Assembly: GCF_026000375.1 (NCBI RefSeq)
Contig: NZ_AP026708.1
Location: 1,986,501 to 2,050,500, forward strand
DNA: 64,000 nt
From: Pseudodesulfovibrio portus
GTDB taxonomy: Bacteria; Desulfobacterota; Desulfovibrionia; Desulfovibrionales; Desulfovibrionaceae
Reading direction: 5' to 3'
Shown: positions 17,179-25,568 of the stretch, one piece after another
Layout: the number at the start of each line of letters is the position of its first letter
Numbering within the stretch: the first letter of the stretch is position 1
Made by a program: the position numbers and the translations under genes
The notes under the pieces: model-generated
Databases searched by the model: none
Told to the model about the DNA's origin: nothing
What the model saw: the letters and a program-made list of their open reading frames with translations, nothing else

Positions 17179-18133
17179 AACGGTCGTCGTGGTGGTCCAC
17201 TACGGCGAGGTGGAGACAACCGCCCGCTGTCTGGAGGGGCTGACCGGGCAGGGAGCGGATCTTTCCGTCATCCTGTCCAGCAACGGCAGCCCCGAGGAGG
17301 CGCGGGCCCTGTCCGACCGCGCCGCCGCCCTGTGGTCGCCGGATGCGGTCCGGCTGGTCGCAGGCGGGGATGACCCGGCGCAGGACATGGGCTCTTTTTC
17401 GGTCACGGTGGTGGACAACGGCGGAAACCCCGGATTTGCGGCGGGCTGCAACGTGGGTATCCGCGAGGCGTTGAAGCGGCCCGCGACCCGGTACGTGTGG
17501 CTGCTCAACAATGACGCCCGGCCCGCTCCGGGCGCCCTTCAGGCCCTGGTCCGCGAGGCGGGCGGCCATCCGCGCGCCCTGCTCGGGGCAACGGTGCTCG
17601 ACGCCGAGTCGGGCGACCGGCTGCAACTGGCGGGCGGGGCCGAATACCACCCCGCGACCACCCGCATCCGTCCGCAGCACGCCGGGGCCGCGCTCCAGGA
17701 TGTGCCGGACCTTTCCCAACCCCGGCTGGACTATGTCTACGGGGCAAGCCTGTTCGCTCCGGCCACGCTCTACCGGGAGGTCGGCCTGCTGGACGAAGCC
17801 TTTTTCCTTTTTTACGAGGAGCTGGACCTGTGCCGCCGGGCGCGGGCTGCAGGATACGGCCTGCGCTGGTGCCGGGAGTGCGTGGTCGTCCACGAGGTCA
17901 GCGCAACGGTGGGCAGGAAGGGGCGCGGCACGGCTCGTCAGGCGCGGCTGGCGGCCTTCCACGAGGCCCGGTCCACCATCCTGTTCACGCGAAAGCACCA
18001 CCCGCTGCTGCTGCCCATGGCCCTGGCCGCCCGGACCGCAGGCAAGCCGGCCGCGCTCCTGGCGCGGGGAGAGTGGGGGCTGGTCGGGCCATCCCTGGCC
18101 GGTCTGGTGGAAGGGCTGTGGGCGAAAAGGTAG
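17168..18133 (+). CDS. GT2 family glycosyltransferase
   Basis: 321 residues; its start overlaps the preceding gene by 11 bases. Seen: VVVVVHYGEVETTARCLEGLTGQG, VDNGGNPGFAAGCNVGIREAL, WLLNNDARPAPGAL and FLFYEELDLCRRARAAGYG, the ExDxxxR pattern of rhamnosyltransferase-like GT2 enzymes. An insertion of roughly 45 residues separates the first strand from the NGGNPGF loop. Last plus-strand gene of this operon segment before a convergent glycosyltransferase. Confidence 0.88.
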   Translation: MSAETVVVVVHYGEVETTARCLEGLTGQGADLSVILSSNGSPEEARALSDRAAALWSPDAVRLVAGGDDPAQDMGSFSVTVVDNGGNPGFAAGCNVGIREALKRPATRYVWLLNNDARPAPGALQALVREAGGHPRALLGATVLDAESGDRLQLAGGAEYHPATTRIRPQHAGAALQDVPDLSQPRLDYVYGASLFAPATLYREVGLLDEAFFLFYEELDLCRRARAAGYGLRWCRECVVVHEVSATVGRKGRGTARQARLAAFHEARSTILFTRKHHPLLLPMALAARTAGKPAALLARGEWGLVGPSLAGLVEGLWAKR

Positions 18134-18145
18134 GCGGGGCCGTTC

Positions 18146-19267
18146 TCAGCCCTTTGTGATTTCCCTGTATATCCCGTCCAGGGTCCGCGCCGTACGGTCG
18201 ATGGTGAATGCGTCCTCAAGCCGTTTTCGCGCGCCCTCGCCGTATCGCCCGGCCGTGTCCGGGTCCGCGAGGACGTCGCGTATCGCCCGGGCCAGCGATT
18301 CCGCGTCCGCCGGGTTCGCCACCCGCCCGGTCTCACGGTCCCGGTTCACCCAGCCCGTGCCGGACCCCGGGATGGCGGTGGAGACCAGGGGCAGCCCGTA
18401 GCGCATGGCCTCCAGCAGGGTCACGCCGAAGGCCTCGCCCCGGTCGATGGACGGCAGGCAGAACAGGGAGGCCGCCTGGAGCAGTCGGCGCAACTCGGCG
18501 TCGGCTATTTCGCCGGGCAGGGATACCCGGCCCTCAAGGTCCAGGCGGCGGATTTCGGTCTCAAGAGCGCGTTGTTCGGGGCCGTGCCCGGCGATGACGA
18601 AGTCCGCCTCCGGCACCAGGGCCGCTGCGCGCACCAGGAACTCGAACCCCTTGTAAAAAGTCAGCCTGCCCACGCCGAGGACCAGCGGTCGGGGCGGCCG
18701 GTCCGTGTCCTCTTCGGGATAGCGGCCCGTGTCCAGGCCGAGCGGGACCACCGCGCACCTGGAGCGCCAGGGGGCCAGCGTCGGGCTCGACTCCAGGTAG
18801 GGGGGCGAGGTGGCCACGATCCGGTCCGCCCTGGCCAGACACCGTTGCTCGAAGAGCCGGTAGGCCGGGTACAGGGCGCGGACCGTGGGGCTGGACGACC
18901 CCTGGACGTCGGCGTGCCAGTGCGCCACCAGCGGGATGTCGCGCGGTATGAGCCCGAGGAACATGACCGCCGGGTTGGGCAGGTGGATGTGGATGATGTC
19001 GGGACGCTGTCGGCGGATGACGCTTCGCAGCCGCAGCCCGAAGGCGGGCGAGAGCGGGGCGAATGCGGCGGCGCAGAGGGTGGCGCAGCGGATGATCTCG
19101 ACCCCGTCGAGCCGCTCGGCAGCGGACGGGCGCAGGGGGCGCGACTGGTGGCAGAGCACGGTCACAACCTGCCCCTGGCGGGCCTGTTCCACGGTCAGGT
19201 CGCGGACGAAGGTCTCCATGCCGCCCCGTTCGGGGGGCGCGTATTTGGCAAGGTGGAGCAGGCGCAT
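18146..19267 (-). CDS. GT4 family glycosyltransferase
   Basis: 373 residues from ATG 19267 (MRLLHLAKYAPPERGGMET, the usual N-terminus of WcaI/PimA-like GT4 enzymes). Later LVLGVGRLTFYKGFEFLVRAA, then FVIAGHGPEQ, LFCLPSIDRGEAFGVTLLEAMRYGLPLVST: the E-x7-E donor-binding region is intact. It is on the minus strand, convergent with the GT2 gene at 17168-18133 and divergent from the GT4 gene at 19359, so it has its own promoter in the short 19268-19358 gap. Confidence 0.9.
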   Translation of the reverse strand: MRLLHLAKYAPPERGGMETFVRDLTVEQARQGQVVTVLCHQSRPLRPSAAERLDGVEIIRCATLCAAAFAPLSPAFGLRLRSVIRRQRPDIIHIHLPNPAVMFLGLIPRDIPLVAHWHADVQGSSSPTVRALYPAYRLFEQRCLARADRIVATSPPYLESSPTLAPWRSRCAVVPLGLDTGRYPEEDTDRPPRPLVLGVGRLTFYKGFEFLVRAAALVPEADFVIAGHGPEQRALETEIRRLDLEGRVSLPGEIADAELRRLLQAASLFCLPSIDRGEAFGVTLLEAMRYGLPLVSTAIPGSGTGWVNRDRETGRVANPADAESLARAIRDVLADPDTAGRYGEGARKRLEDAFTIDRTARTLDGIYREITKG

Positions 19268-19358
19268 TGCACTGGAGATGGTTACCCGACACCGGGGGCG
19301 GGAGCAAGGGCATAAAGGGTTTGCCATCCTCAGCCGGATGGTGGATGAAGGAAATTCC

Positions 19359-20474
19359 ATGATAAAGGTTCTGATCAACGCACAACCCATGACCGTGGTC
19401 GGCACCGGCATCGGGCGCTACCTGCGCGGCCTGTCCGCCGCGTGCGAGGCGCGGTGCCGGGACACTGTCCGCCTCTCCTATTTCACGGGCGGCGGGGTGG
19501 TGGACGATGCCCCGTCCGTCCGGGGCGCGGGCTGGCGGGAGCGCCTGGGGCAGTTGCTCTGGCGGATGCCGCATCCGGTGGCCTACGGAGCCCGCCTGCT
19601 GCGCCATGGTCTCACCGAACGGAATTTCGGCACTGCCTGCCGGGGCTTTGACGTCTACCACGAGGCCGGGTATTTCCCGCTGAAATCCCGTGTTCCGGTG
19701 CGGACCGTCATGACCGTGCACGACCTGTCCCTGCTGCGCTTTCCCCACTGGCATCCCGCAGAGAGGGTGCGCTATTTCCGCAGGTATTTCATGGACCGCC
19801 TGCCCCGGGTGGACGGATTCTGTGCCGTGTCCGAATTCACGCGCCGCGAGATGATCGAGCTTTTGCCCGTGGACCCGGAAATGATAACGGTCACGCCCCT
19901 GGGTTACGACCCGCAGCTCTTCAACGTCGCCGACGACCCGGAGGCGCAGGCCATGCTCGGCGAGGCGGGGGTGCCCCGGGAATTCGTCCTGTTCGTGGGC
20001 AGCGGCGACCCGCGCAAGAACCTGGATGCCCTCCGGGCCGCGCTCAAGGCGGCGGCGGTGGAGACCCCCCTGGTCACGGTGGGGTGGAGCGGCTGGCACC
20101 AAACCGAAAAGGGAGACGCGATCAACCTGGGGTATGTGTCCGACCGGCTCCTGGCGCAACTCTATCGAACTGCACAATTGTTCGTCATGCCGAGTGTATA
20201 CGAGGGCTTCGGCCTGCCCGTTCTGGAGGCCATGGCCTGCGGCTGCCCGGTTGTCGCGTCTCGGGCCGGAGCGTTGCCGGAGGTGGGCGGAGACAGTATC
20301 GTTACCGTGCCGGACGTGGCCGACGCGCGGGCGTTCGGCGGCGTGATTCATGGCGTTCTCGGTTCCTCAGGGGAGCGTGACAGACTGCGCCGCGACGGAC
20401 TGAAACGGGCGGCCTCCTTTTCCTGGTCGCGGACGGTCGGGGAGACGCTTTCCCGGTGGGGCAGTGAGGGGTAG
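19359..20474 (+). CDS. GT4 family glycosyltransferase (mannosyltransferase-like)
   Basis: 371 residues from ATG 19359, chosen for GAAGGA seven bases upstream; an ATG at 19338 is the alternative. Seen: GTGIGRYLRGL, VYHEAGYFP, VMTVHDLSLLRFP, VSEFTRREMIE, FVLFVGSGDPRKNL and VMPSVYEGFGLPVLEAMACGCPVVASRAGALPEV, a textbook GT4 C-terminal half with the EGFGLPxxE donor-binding motif. Similar enzymes are mannosyl- or glucosyltransferases of surface glycans. Confidence 0.92.
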   Translation: MIKVLINAQPMTVVGTGIGRYLRGLSAACEARCRDTVRLSYFTGGGVVDDAPSVRGAGWRERLGQLLWRMPHPVAYGARLLRHGLTERNFGTACRGFDVYHEAGYFPLKSRVPVRTVMTVHDLSLLRFPHWHPAERVRYFRRYFMDRLPRVDGFCAVSEFTRREMIELLPVDPEMITVTPLGYDPQLFNVADDPEAQAMLGEAGVPREFVLFVGSGDPRKNLDALRAALKAAAVETPLVTVGWSGWHQTEKGDAINLGYVSDRLLAQLYRTAQLFVMPSVYEGFGLPVLEAMACGCPVVASRAGALPEVGGDSIVTVPDVADARAFGGVIHGVLGSSGERDRLRRDGLKRAASFSWSRTVGETLSRWGSEG

Positions 20475-20494
20475 AAACAATGGCATTAAATGTG

Positions 20495-20522
20495 TTGACA
20501 TTTTAGGATGTTCATTGATAAT
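20495..20522 (+). promoter_or_regulatory. Strong sigma-70 promoter of the outer-membrane barrel gene
   Basis: Perfect TTGACA at 20495-20500 and GATAAT at 20517-20522, spacer 16, in a locally AT-rich stretch. The GTG start of the barrel protein is 57 bases downstream. Confidence 0.75.
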
Positions 20523-20578
20523 TGGACTTGATTCTAGACTATATGGTGCATTTGAGCTTTACATATGGGGGATTTGTT

Positions 20579-21601
20579 GTGAAACGTATTTTGGTTTTTG
20601 TCTTGGTCGCAGCCAGCCTGGCTTTTGCTTCTCTTGCCTTTGCCGAAACCAATGGCCAGGAGCAGGCGACAAGCGATGTGGTCAGCACCAGCAGCCAGAC
20701 CCTGTCGACCATGGTGGTTGGTCGGATTTCCTCCATTGTCGCGCCGACGCCCAACGGCGACGTCGCCTTCAACAAGCAGATCGACCAGAACGGCAACTTT
20801 GCTTTTTCCATGGATTCCGAAGAGTTGGGCCTCGCCTCCGGTGATGGCGGCAACAGCTTCGGTATCTGGGGCATGGGTGCCTATTCCAATTTCAAGTCCA
20901 GCGCTTCGGGCGGCAAGTATGATGCCGACGCCTACAACCTGATGCTCGGTTTCGACTGGCGCGCCACCGACGATCTCCTGGTGGGCGTGGCTGCGGGCTA
21001 CGGCGTTCTGGACCTGGACAAGGACAACTGGACAGGCGGCGACACCGGCTATCTCCGGACGGACTACGAATGGACCATCATGCCGTACGCCGCGTACAAC
21101 ATCACCGACACGACCATCGCCGATTTCGCCTTTGCCTACACCGACTCCCGGTACAAGGACAACGACGGCACCAATACCGGCTACTACGACTCCGACCGCT
21201 ACATGACCAGCCTGGGCCTCTCGCAGTACTTCCTGTATGACAGGTGGACGTTCAGCGGCCGCGCCGGATACATGTACGTGCACGGCGACCTGTCCTCCTA
21301 CGCACGCGGGGCAACCGCCGTGGGCAACCCGGACAGCTTCCTCGGCCAGCTCAACCTGGAAGGCAAGATCTCCTATTATTTCGATGGCGGCATCCAGCCT
21401 TACGCGGCCCTGCGCTACTACTACGACACCACCACTTCGTCCCGTCCGGTGGAATCCGACTATGACGAATTCGGCGGCGTGCTCGGCGCAAACTGGTTCG
21501 CAACGGACCAGTGGACCGTCAACGTGGAAGCGGGCAACACCATGGGTAGGCAGCAGTTCGAGGCCTACCGCGGACAGCTCAACGTTCGGTACGAATTTTA
21601 G
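20579..21601 (+). CDS. Outer-membrane beta-barrel protein (autotransporter-barrel-like)
   Basis: 340 residues. Start chosen at GTG 20579, giving signal peptide VKRILVFVLVAASLAFASLAFA with AFA cleavage site and a GGGGGA ribosome-binding site; an ATG at 20543 is less likely. After about 70 residues comes a long series of alternating aromatic strands (FGIWGMGAYSNF, YNLMLGFDWRATDDLLVGVAAGYG, WTIMPYAAYNI, WTFSGRAGYMYVHG, IQPYAALRYYYDT) ending LNVRYEF with the terminal Phe that marks outer-membrane barrels. There is no passenger domain. It has its own strong promoter and terminator inside the glycan locus, so it is regulated separately. A surface-exposed structural or porin role is likely; not assigned to a named family. 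Confidence 0.82.
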   Translation: MKRILVFVLVAASLAFASLAFAETNGQEQATSDVVSTSSQTLSTMVVGRISSIVAPTPNGDVAFNKQIDQNGNFAFSMDSEELGLASGDGGNSFGIWGMGAYSNFKSSASGGKYDADAYNLMLGFDWRATDDLLVGVAAGYGVLDLDKDNWTGGDTGYLRTDYEWTIMPYAAYNITDTTIADFAFAYTDSRYKDNDGTNTGYYDSDRYMTSLGLSQYFLYDRWTFSGRAGYMYVHGDLSSYARGATAVGNPDSFLGQLNLEGKISYYFDGGIQPYAALRYYYDTTTSSRPVESDYDEFGGVLGANWFATDQWTVNVEAGNTMGRQQFEAYRGQLNVRYEF

Positions 21602-21624
21602 TTGAGCGACAACGAATCCCGGAA

Positions 21625-21653
21625 AGGGGTGGCGTTAAGCCACCCCTTTTTTT
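21625..21653 (+). terminator. Rho-independent terminator after the barrel gene
   Basis: Stem AGGGGTGGC / GCCACCCCT, loop GTTAA, followed by seven T's, 24 bases after the stop codon. Confidence 0.92.
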
Positions 21654-21711
21654 ATCTCATCGGTTTGCGGACCGGGTTGTCGCCGACCCGGTTTCAGGGT
21701 AGTTGCATACC

Positions 21712-22437
21712 ATGCCTGACATGAGGAAGACCGCCGTCATCATCCCTGCCGTGGACGAGGCCCTGACCATTGAAAGCGTGGTCGGGGGTGCCCGGGAACT
21801 GGGCTGTGACGTCTTCGTGGTCGATGACCACAGCCGGGACGGGACCCGTGAGCGGGCGCGCCGCGCCGGGGCGGAAGTCCTGGCCCTGCCGTTTCGCGCG
21901 GGAGCTTGGTGCGCGGTTCAGGCAGGGCTCCTGCACGCCATGAAAAAAGGGGCGTACAACGCCTTCGTGACCATGGACGGGGACGGCCAGCACGACCCGG
22001 CGTCAATCCCGATCCTGGCTGAAGCCCTGGAGGGGTCCGGGGCCAACGTGGTCGTGGGCAGCTTTCCGCAACGGGGCAGCCTGGCCCGGCGCATTGTCTG
22101 GCGTTTCTTTCGTTTCATGACCCGCCTCAAGGTTCGGGACATCACCTCCGGCCTGAGAATCTACGACCGGGCCGCCGTGGCCGCCGTCCTGTCCCGCCAA
22201 TGTGCCGTGTTCGACTACCAGGACGTGGGCGTGCTGCTCCTGCTCCGCCGGAAGCAGATGACATTCAAGGAGGTGCCCGTGACCATGCGTCCCCGTCCCA
22301 GCGGCTGTTCCCATATCTTTCACAGTTGGGCGGCGGTTGCCGTCTACATGGCCAGGTCCTGCGTACTGATCCTTGCGGATCGGGTGGTCCGTTCCGACGC
22401 TCCGGTCGGCGACTGGAGGGACTATGACGCCGTCTAA
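21712..22437 (+). CDS. DPM1-like GT2 glycosyltransferase
   Basis: 241 residues from ATG 21712 (TTG at 21703 also in frame). Seen: VIIPAVDEALTIESVV, FVVDDHSRDGTRE, FVTMDGDGQHDPASIP (DxD), VVGSF and VRDITSGLRIYDR, the pattern of dolichol/polyprenyl-phosphate hexose synthases. No C-terminal membrane anchors of its own, but the next gene, which overlaps it by 14 bases, encodes a small membrane protein. Likely makes a polyprenyl-phosphate sugar or extends the lipid-linked glycan used by the oligosaccharyltransferase two genes on. Confidence 0.88.
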   Translation: MPDMRKTAVIIPAVDEALTIESVVGGARELGCDVFVVDDHSRDGTRERARRAGAEVLALPFRAGAWCAVQAGLLHAMKKGAYNAFVTMDGDGQHDPASIPILAEALEGSGANVVVGSFPQRGSLARRIVWRFFRFMTRLKVRDITSGLRIYDRAAVAAVLSRQCAVFDYQDVGVLLLLRRKQMTFKEVPVTMRPRPSGCSHIFHSWAAVAVYMARSCVLILADRVVRSDAPVGDWRDYDAV

Positions 22438-22801
22438 CCTGCCTGCCGCCGTCCTGGCCCTGCTCTTTACGGGCGGAATCCTGCTGCTGGTGCGACGGGA
22501 GCGGCTCGGTGCCCTGCAGACCCTCTGGTGGCTGGTTTCGGCGGCGCTCATGCTGGTCCTCGGGTTCGTGCCGTGGACTGCGGCCGCCCTGGGGCGGGCT
22601 TTCGGCCTTGGGAGCCCGGCCGCAGCCGTACTGGGCGCAGGGCTCTGCCTCGTGTTCGCCAAGCTTCTGTTCATGGACGCCGAGCGAGTCAGGCAGGAAG
22701 CGAAGATTCGGATACTGGCCCAGAAAATGGCCGCCTACGAGACGGAAATCCGGGAATTGAAGGAACGGGAGTCCGGCGAATCCGGGGGGAAGGAGGCGTG
22801 A
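22424..22801 (+). CDS. DUF2304-like small membrane protein
   Basis: 125 residues: three hydrophobic segments (AAVLALLFTGGILLLV, TLWWLVSAALMLVLGFVP, AAAVLGAGLCLVFAKLLF) and a charged C-terminal helix KIRILAQKMAAYETEIRELKER. This layout is that of DUF2304 proteins, which are typically encoded right after DPM1-like GT2 genes and presumably anchor them to the membrane. GGAGGG precedes the ATG, which lies inside the end of the GT gene. Confidence 0.75.
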   Translation: MTPSNLPAAVLALLFTGGILLLVRRERLGALQTLWWLVSAALMLVLGFVPWTAAALGRAFGLGSPAAAVLGAGLCLVFAKLLFMDAERVRQEAKIRILAQKMAAYETEIRELKERESGESGGKEA

Positions 22802-23631
22802 TGACCGCCTTGGCCCGTGCCGCCCGGCGGGGGCTGGGCGTCGCCCTGCTGCTGGCTGCAGGCCTGTTTCTGTCCGGGTGCCGTGGGACGTTTCCCGCCG
22901 ACGGGTTCGCCGGTCGCCAGGGATTTGTCCCGCGCGTCAGCCATGGCGCTACCTTTGATCTGAAGTGGTATTTGCGCGGCACGGGCCCGGTCCTCCGCGC
23001 CTACATAGAAGGAGACGGCAAGGCGTGGCTCAACCGGCGCAGGCCGTCCACGGACCCCACCCCTGCGGAGGCGACGGCCTTTGCCCTGGCCGCCCGGGAC
23101 ACCGGTCCTGCCGTGGCCTACCTGGCCCGCCCCTGCCAGTTCACCAACAGCGATGAGCGGCGCAACTGTTCTCCGGTCTTCTGGACTTCGGCCCGGTTTT
23201 CCGAACCGGTGGTCAGCGACCTTTCGCTGGTCCTGGACCAGGCCATGCACGCGGCGGGCGCGCGCCGTCTCCAACTGGTCGGCTTTTCCGGCGGCGGGGC
23301 GATCGCCCTGTTGGAAGCGGCCAGGCGGGACGACGTCGAGCTGGTGGTGACCGTTGCCGGGAACCTGGATCACGCCTTCTGGACCGGCCTCCACCGTGTT
23401 TCGCCCTTGCGGGATTCCCTGAACCCGGCTGATTTTGCCCGCCGACTGCAGTCCGTGGACCAGATCCACATCGTCGGCGCAGACGATGCGGTCATGCCCC
23501 CGGCAGTGGTTGAAAGCTATATCGGCCGCATGGACGACCCGTCCCGCGTGCGCGTCGTGACCGTGCGCGGCGTGGCCCACACCGACGATTGGGGGCCCGC
23601 CCTTTCCGCCGTGCTGGAGGGATTGGAATGA
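22801..23631 (+). CDS. Lipoprotein with alpha/beta-hydrolase fold
   Basis: 276 residues. Signal peptide with lipobox LFLSGC gives a lipid-anchored periplasmic protein. The catalytic set of a serine hydrolase is visible: nucleophile in GFSGGGAI, acid in VGADDAVMPP and His in GVAHTDDW. No close functional family is recognised. It overlaps the gene before by one base and the oligosaccharyltransferase gene after by four, so it is part of that unit and may act on glycan acyl groups or on the lipid-linked donor in the periplasm. That role is inference. Confidence 0.8.
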   Translation: MTALARAARRGLGVALLLAAGLFLSGCRGTFPADGFAGRQGFVPRVSHGATFDLKWYLRGTGPVLRAYIEGDGKAWLNRRRPSTDPTPAEATAFALAARDTGPAVAYLARPCQFTNSDERRNCSPVFWTSARFSEPVVSDLSLVLDQAMHAAGARRLQLVGFSGGGAIALLEAARRDDVELVVTVAGNLDHAFWTGLHRVSPLRDSLNPADFARRLQSVDQIHIVGADDAVMPPAVVESYIGRMDDPSRVRVVTVRGVAHTDDWGPALSAVLEGLE

Positions 23632-25559
23632 CCCGCTCCCCGGCCCTGACCGTCGCCTTTGTGATCCTGTGCGGGCTGGCCGTCACGGGGGCGCTGGCCG
23701 TCCATCACACGGACATGCTCGTGGACCGGGGGCTGCACAGCCACGGCGTGCCCCACGTGGGCAACAACGACGGATATTTCCATCTGGACCAGGCCCGGAC
23801 TCTGGCGAGTTCCGGCAGGCCCGTCAGCGGGGTGTTCACGGATTCCCGCCAATCCATGCTCCTGCCGTACCTGCTGTCCTCGGTGGCCGGTGATCCGGAC
23901 ACCCTGCAACTGGCGGCCGCCTACCTGGGTCCGCTGCTGGGATTGTCCATGCTCCTTGCCGTGCTGCCGTGGGCCATGGACGCAGGGTCCCGGTTCTCGG
24001 CCTTTGGCGCTTCCATGCTGGCGCTCCTGTCACCCTACTGGATCACGCGCACGCACGTCGGCTTCCTGGACACCGACAGCCTGGTGCCGGGGGTGTGCCT
24101 GTTCGCCCTGTTCTGCCTCTACCGCTTCACCGTGGGGGAGAAGCTCCGTCTGCTCTGGGGTGCGGGGTACGCGCTGGCTGCGGCTTTTTGCTGGTTCTGG
24201 TGGCGTCCGGGGGCCTTCCTGTGCGCGGGGTTTGCACTCTGCTATCTCATCCACCCGGCAAGGACCAGGGCGGACCGCGTCCTCAAGACCGCCCTGACGG
24301 CAACCCTCCTGATCGGGGCAGGCCTGGCCGTGGCCGGGGTCCGGCCCCTGGCCGGGGTGGTGGCCTACGTCTCTTCACACCTTGAGTTGGCCTTTGGCGC
24401 GACAGAAGGCTCACTGCTGAGCAGCGCCATCATGGAGCTGAAAGGGGTGGGCGTCGCCGGACTCGGGGAAAAGGGACTGGGAACGGTTTGGCTGTTGCCG
24501 TCGGCGGTGGTGGGCACCGTCGCCTACGGGGTCCGTCTTCGCTGGAGAGCGGTTTTCCTGATTTCGGGCTGGGCTCTGGGAATCGCCGGGCTGCTCTCCC
24601 AGCGGTTCATTCCCCTGTTCGTGCCGGTGGGCGCGTTCTTTGCCGCCTACGGCCTGGCCGCCTGCTGTACCTGGACGGCCTCGTTTGCCGGGCGTATCGG
24701 GAAGCCGGAGACGGTGCGCGCCGGGCTCCTGGCAGTGTGCCTGCCGCTGCTGCTATTGGGCGCGGCCTCCAAGGCCGTGAACGCGGAACCGAAGTCCTAT
24801 TTCACCCGCAGCGACTTCGAACTGGCCGAGACCGTGCGCGACTCCTTTCCGCCGGAAACCGTCATCTGGACATGGTGGGATTTCGGCTATTTCTTCCGCT
24901 ACCTGACGGGCATGGAGACCTACTTCGACGGCGGGTCCCAGACCGAGCGCACCTGTTTCGTGGCCGCCTACCCTCTCATGCAGGGGGACGAGGGGGTGGC
25001 CGCAGCCTGGATGCGCCACTTCGCCGGGCCAGGGCCCAAACAGTTCACGGTGGCCGAACAGGGGGAGAGATGGCCCGGGTATCTGGCTGGTTTCACGCAA
25101 AAGATCGTGAACAGTGAGGGCGGTCACGGTCCCGTGGCCCTGGTGCTCCCGGCCCGCGTCTACGCCACCACCACCGGGTTTCTGTATGCCTTTGCCCACG
25201 TGTTCGACGAGACCGTCCCCGCAGTCTCCAACCATCTGGACCTGTTCCCGAAAGAGGGCTTCGAATATACGCCGGGCGGCCAGTCCGTGCTGGTGCCCCA
25301 GGCCATGCTGGACAAGGGATACGATTCCTTCGGCGGCGTGATCGAGGCCACGGGCGTCAACCCGGAAACCGTGGATTTTTCCTCCGTCCCGGACCCCTAC
25401 CTCGTCTTTTCCGACACCGCCGACTTCCTGGCGGTCACGGACCGGCCCATGATCACGTCTGTGCTCTTCAGGCTGCTCGGCCTGTTCCCCTACGACACGC
25501 GCCACTTCGAACCGGTGGCTTTCGGCTACCGGTCCGGGGGCGTGTGGCGCGTCCGCTGA
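23628..25559 (+). CDS. STT3/PglB-like oligosaccharyltransferase
   Basis: 643 residues with about 11-13 hydrophobic segments in the first 400 and a soluble C-terminal part. First acidic motif NNDGYFHLD (D48, D54), second DxD in GFLDTDSL (D148, D150), and the acceptor-recognition motif appears as WWDFG (W416-G420) where the common form is WWDYG. Known: this family transfers lipid-linked glycan to Asn of proteins on the periplasmic side, and Desulfovibrio PglB enzymes are described. The upstream GT, DUF2304-like protein and lipoprotein overlap it in one run, so they probably form a glycoprotein pathway. Start 23628 overlaps the previous stop. Confidence 0.88.
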   Translation: MTRSPALTVAFVILCGLAVTGALAVHHTDMLVDRGLHSHGVPHVGNNDGYFHLDQARTLASSGRPVSGVFTDSRQSMLLPYLLSSVAGDPDTLQLAAAYLGPLLGLSMLLAVLPWAMDAGSRFSAFGASMLALLSPYWITRTHVGFLDTDSLVPGVCLFALFCLYRFTVGEKLRLLWGAGYALAAAFCWFWWRPGAFLCAGFALCYLIHPARTRADRVLKTALTATLLIGAGLAVAGVRPLAGVVAYVSSHLELAFGATEGSLLSSAIMELKGVGVAGLGEKGLGTVWLLPSAVVGTVAYGVRLRWRAVFLISGWALGIAGLLSQRFIPLFVPVGAFFAAYGLAACCTWTASFAGRIGKPETVRAGLLAVCLPLLLLGAASKAVNAEPKSYFTRSDFELAETVRDSFPPETVIWTWWDFGYFFRYLTGMETYFDGGSQTERTCFVAAYPLMQGDEGVAAAWMRHFAGPGPKQFTVAEQGERWPGYLAGFTQKIVNSEGGHGPVALVLPARVYATTTGFLYAFAHVFDETVPAVSNHLDLFPKEGFEYTPGGQSVLVPQAMLDKGYDSFGGVIEATGVNPETVDFSSVPDPYLVFSDTADFLAVTDRPMITSVLFRLLGLFPYDTRHFEPVAFGYRSGGVWRVR

Positions 25560-25568
25560 GTTCTGTTG

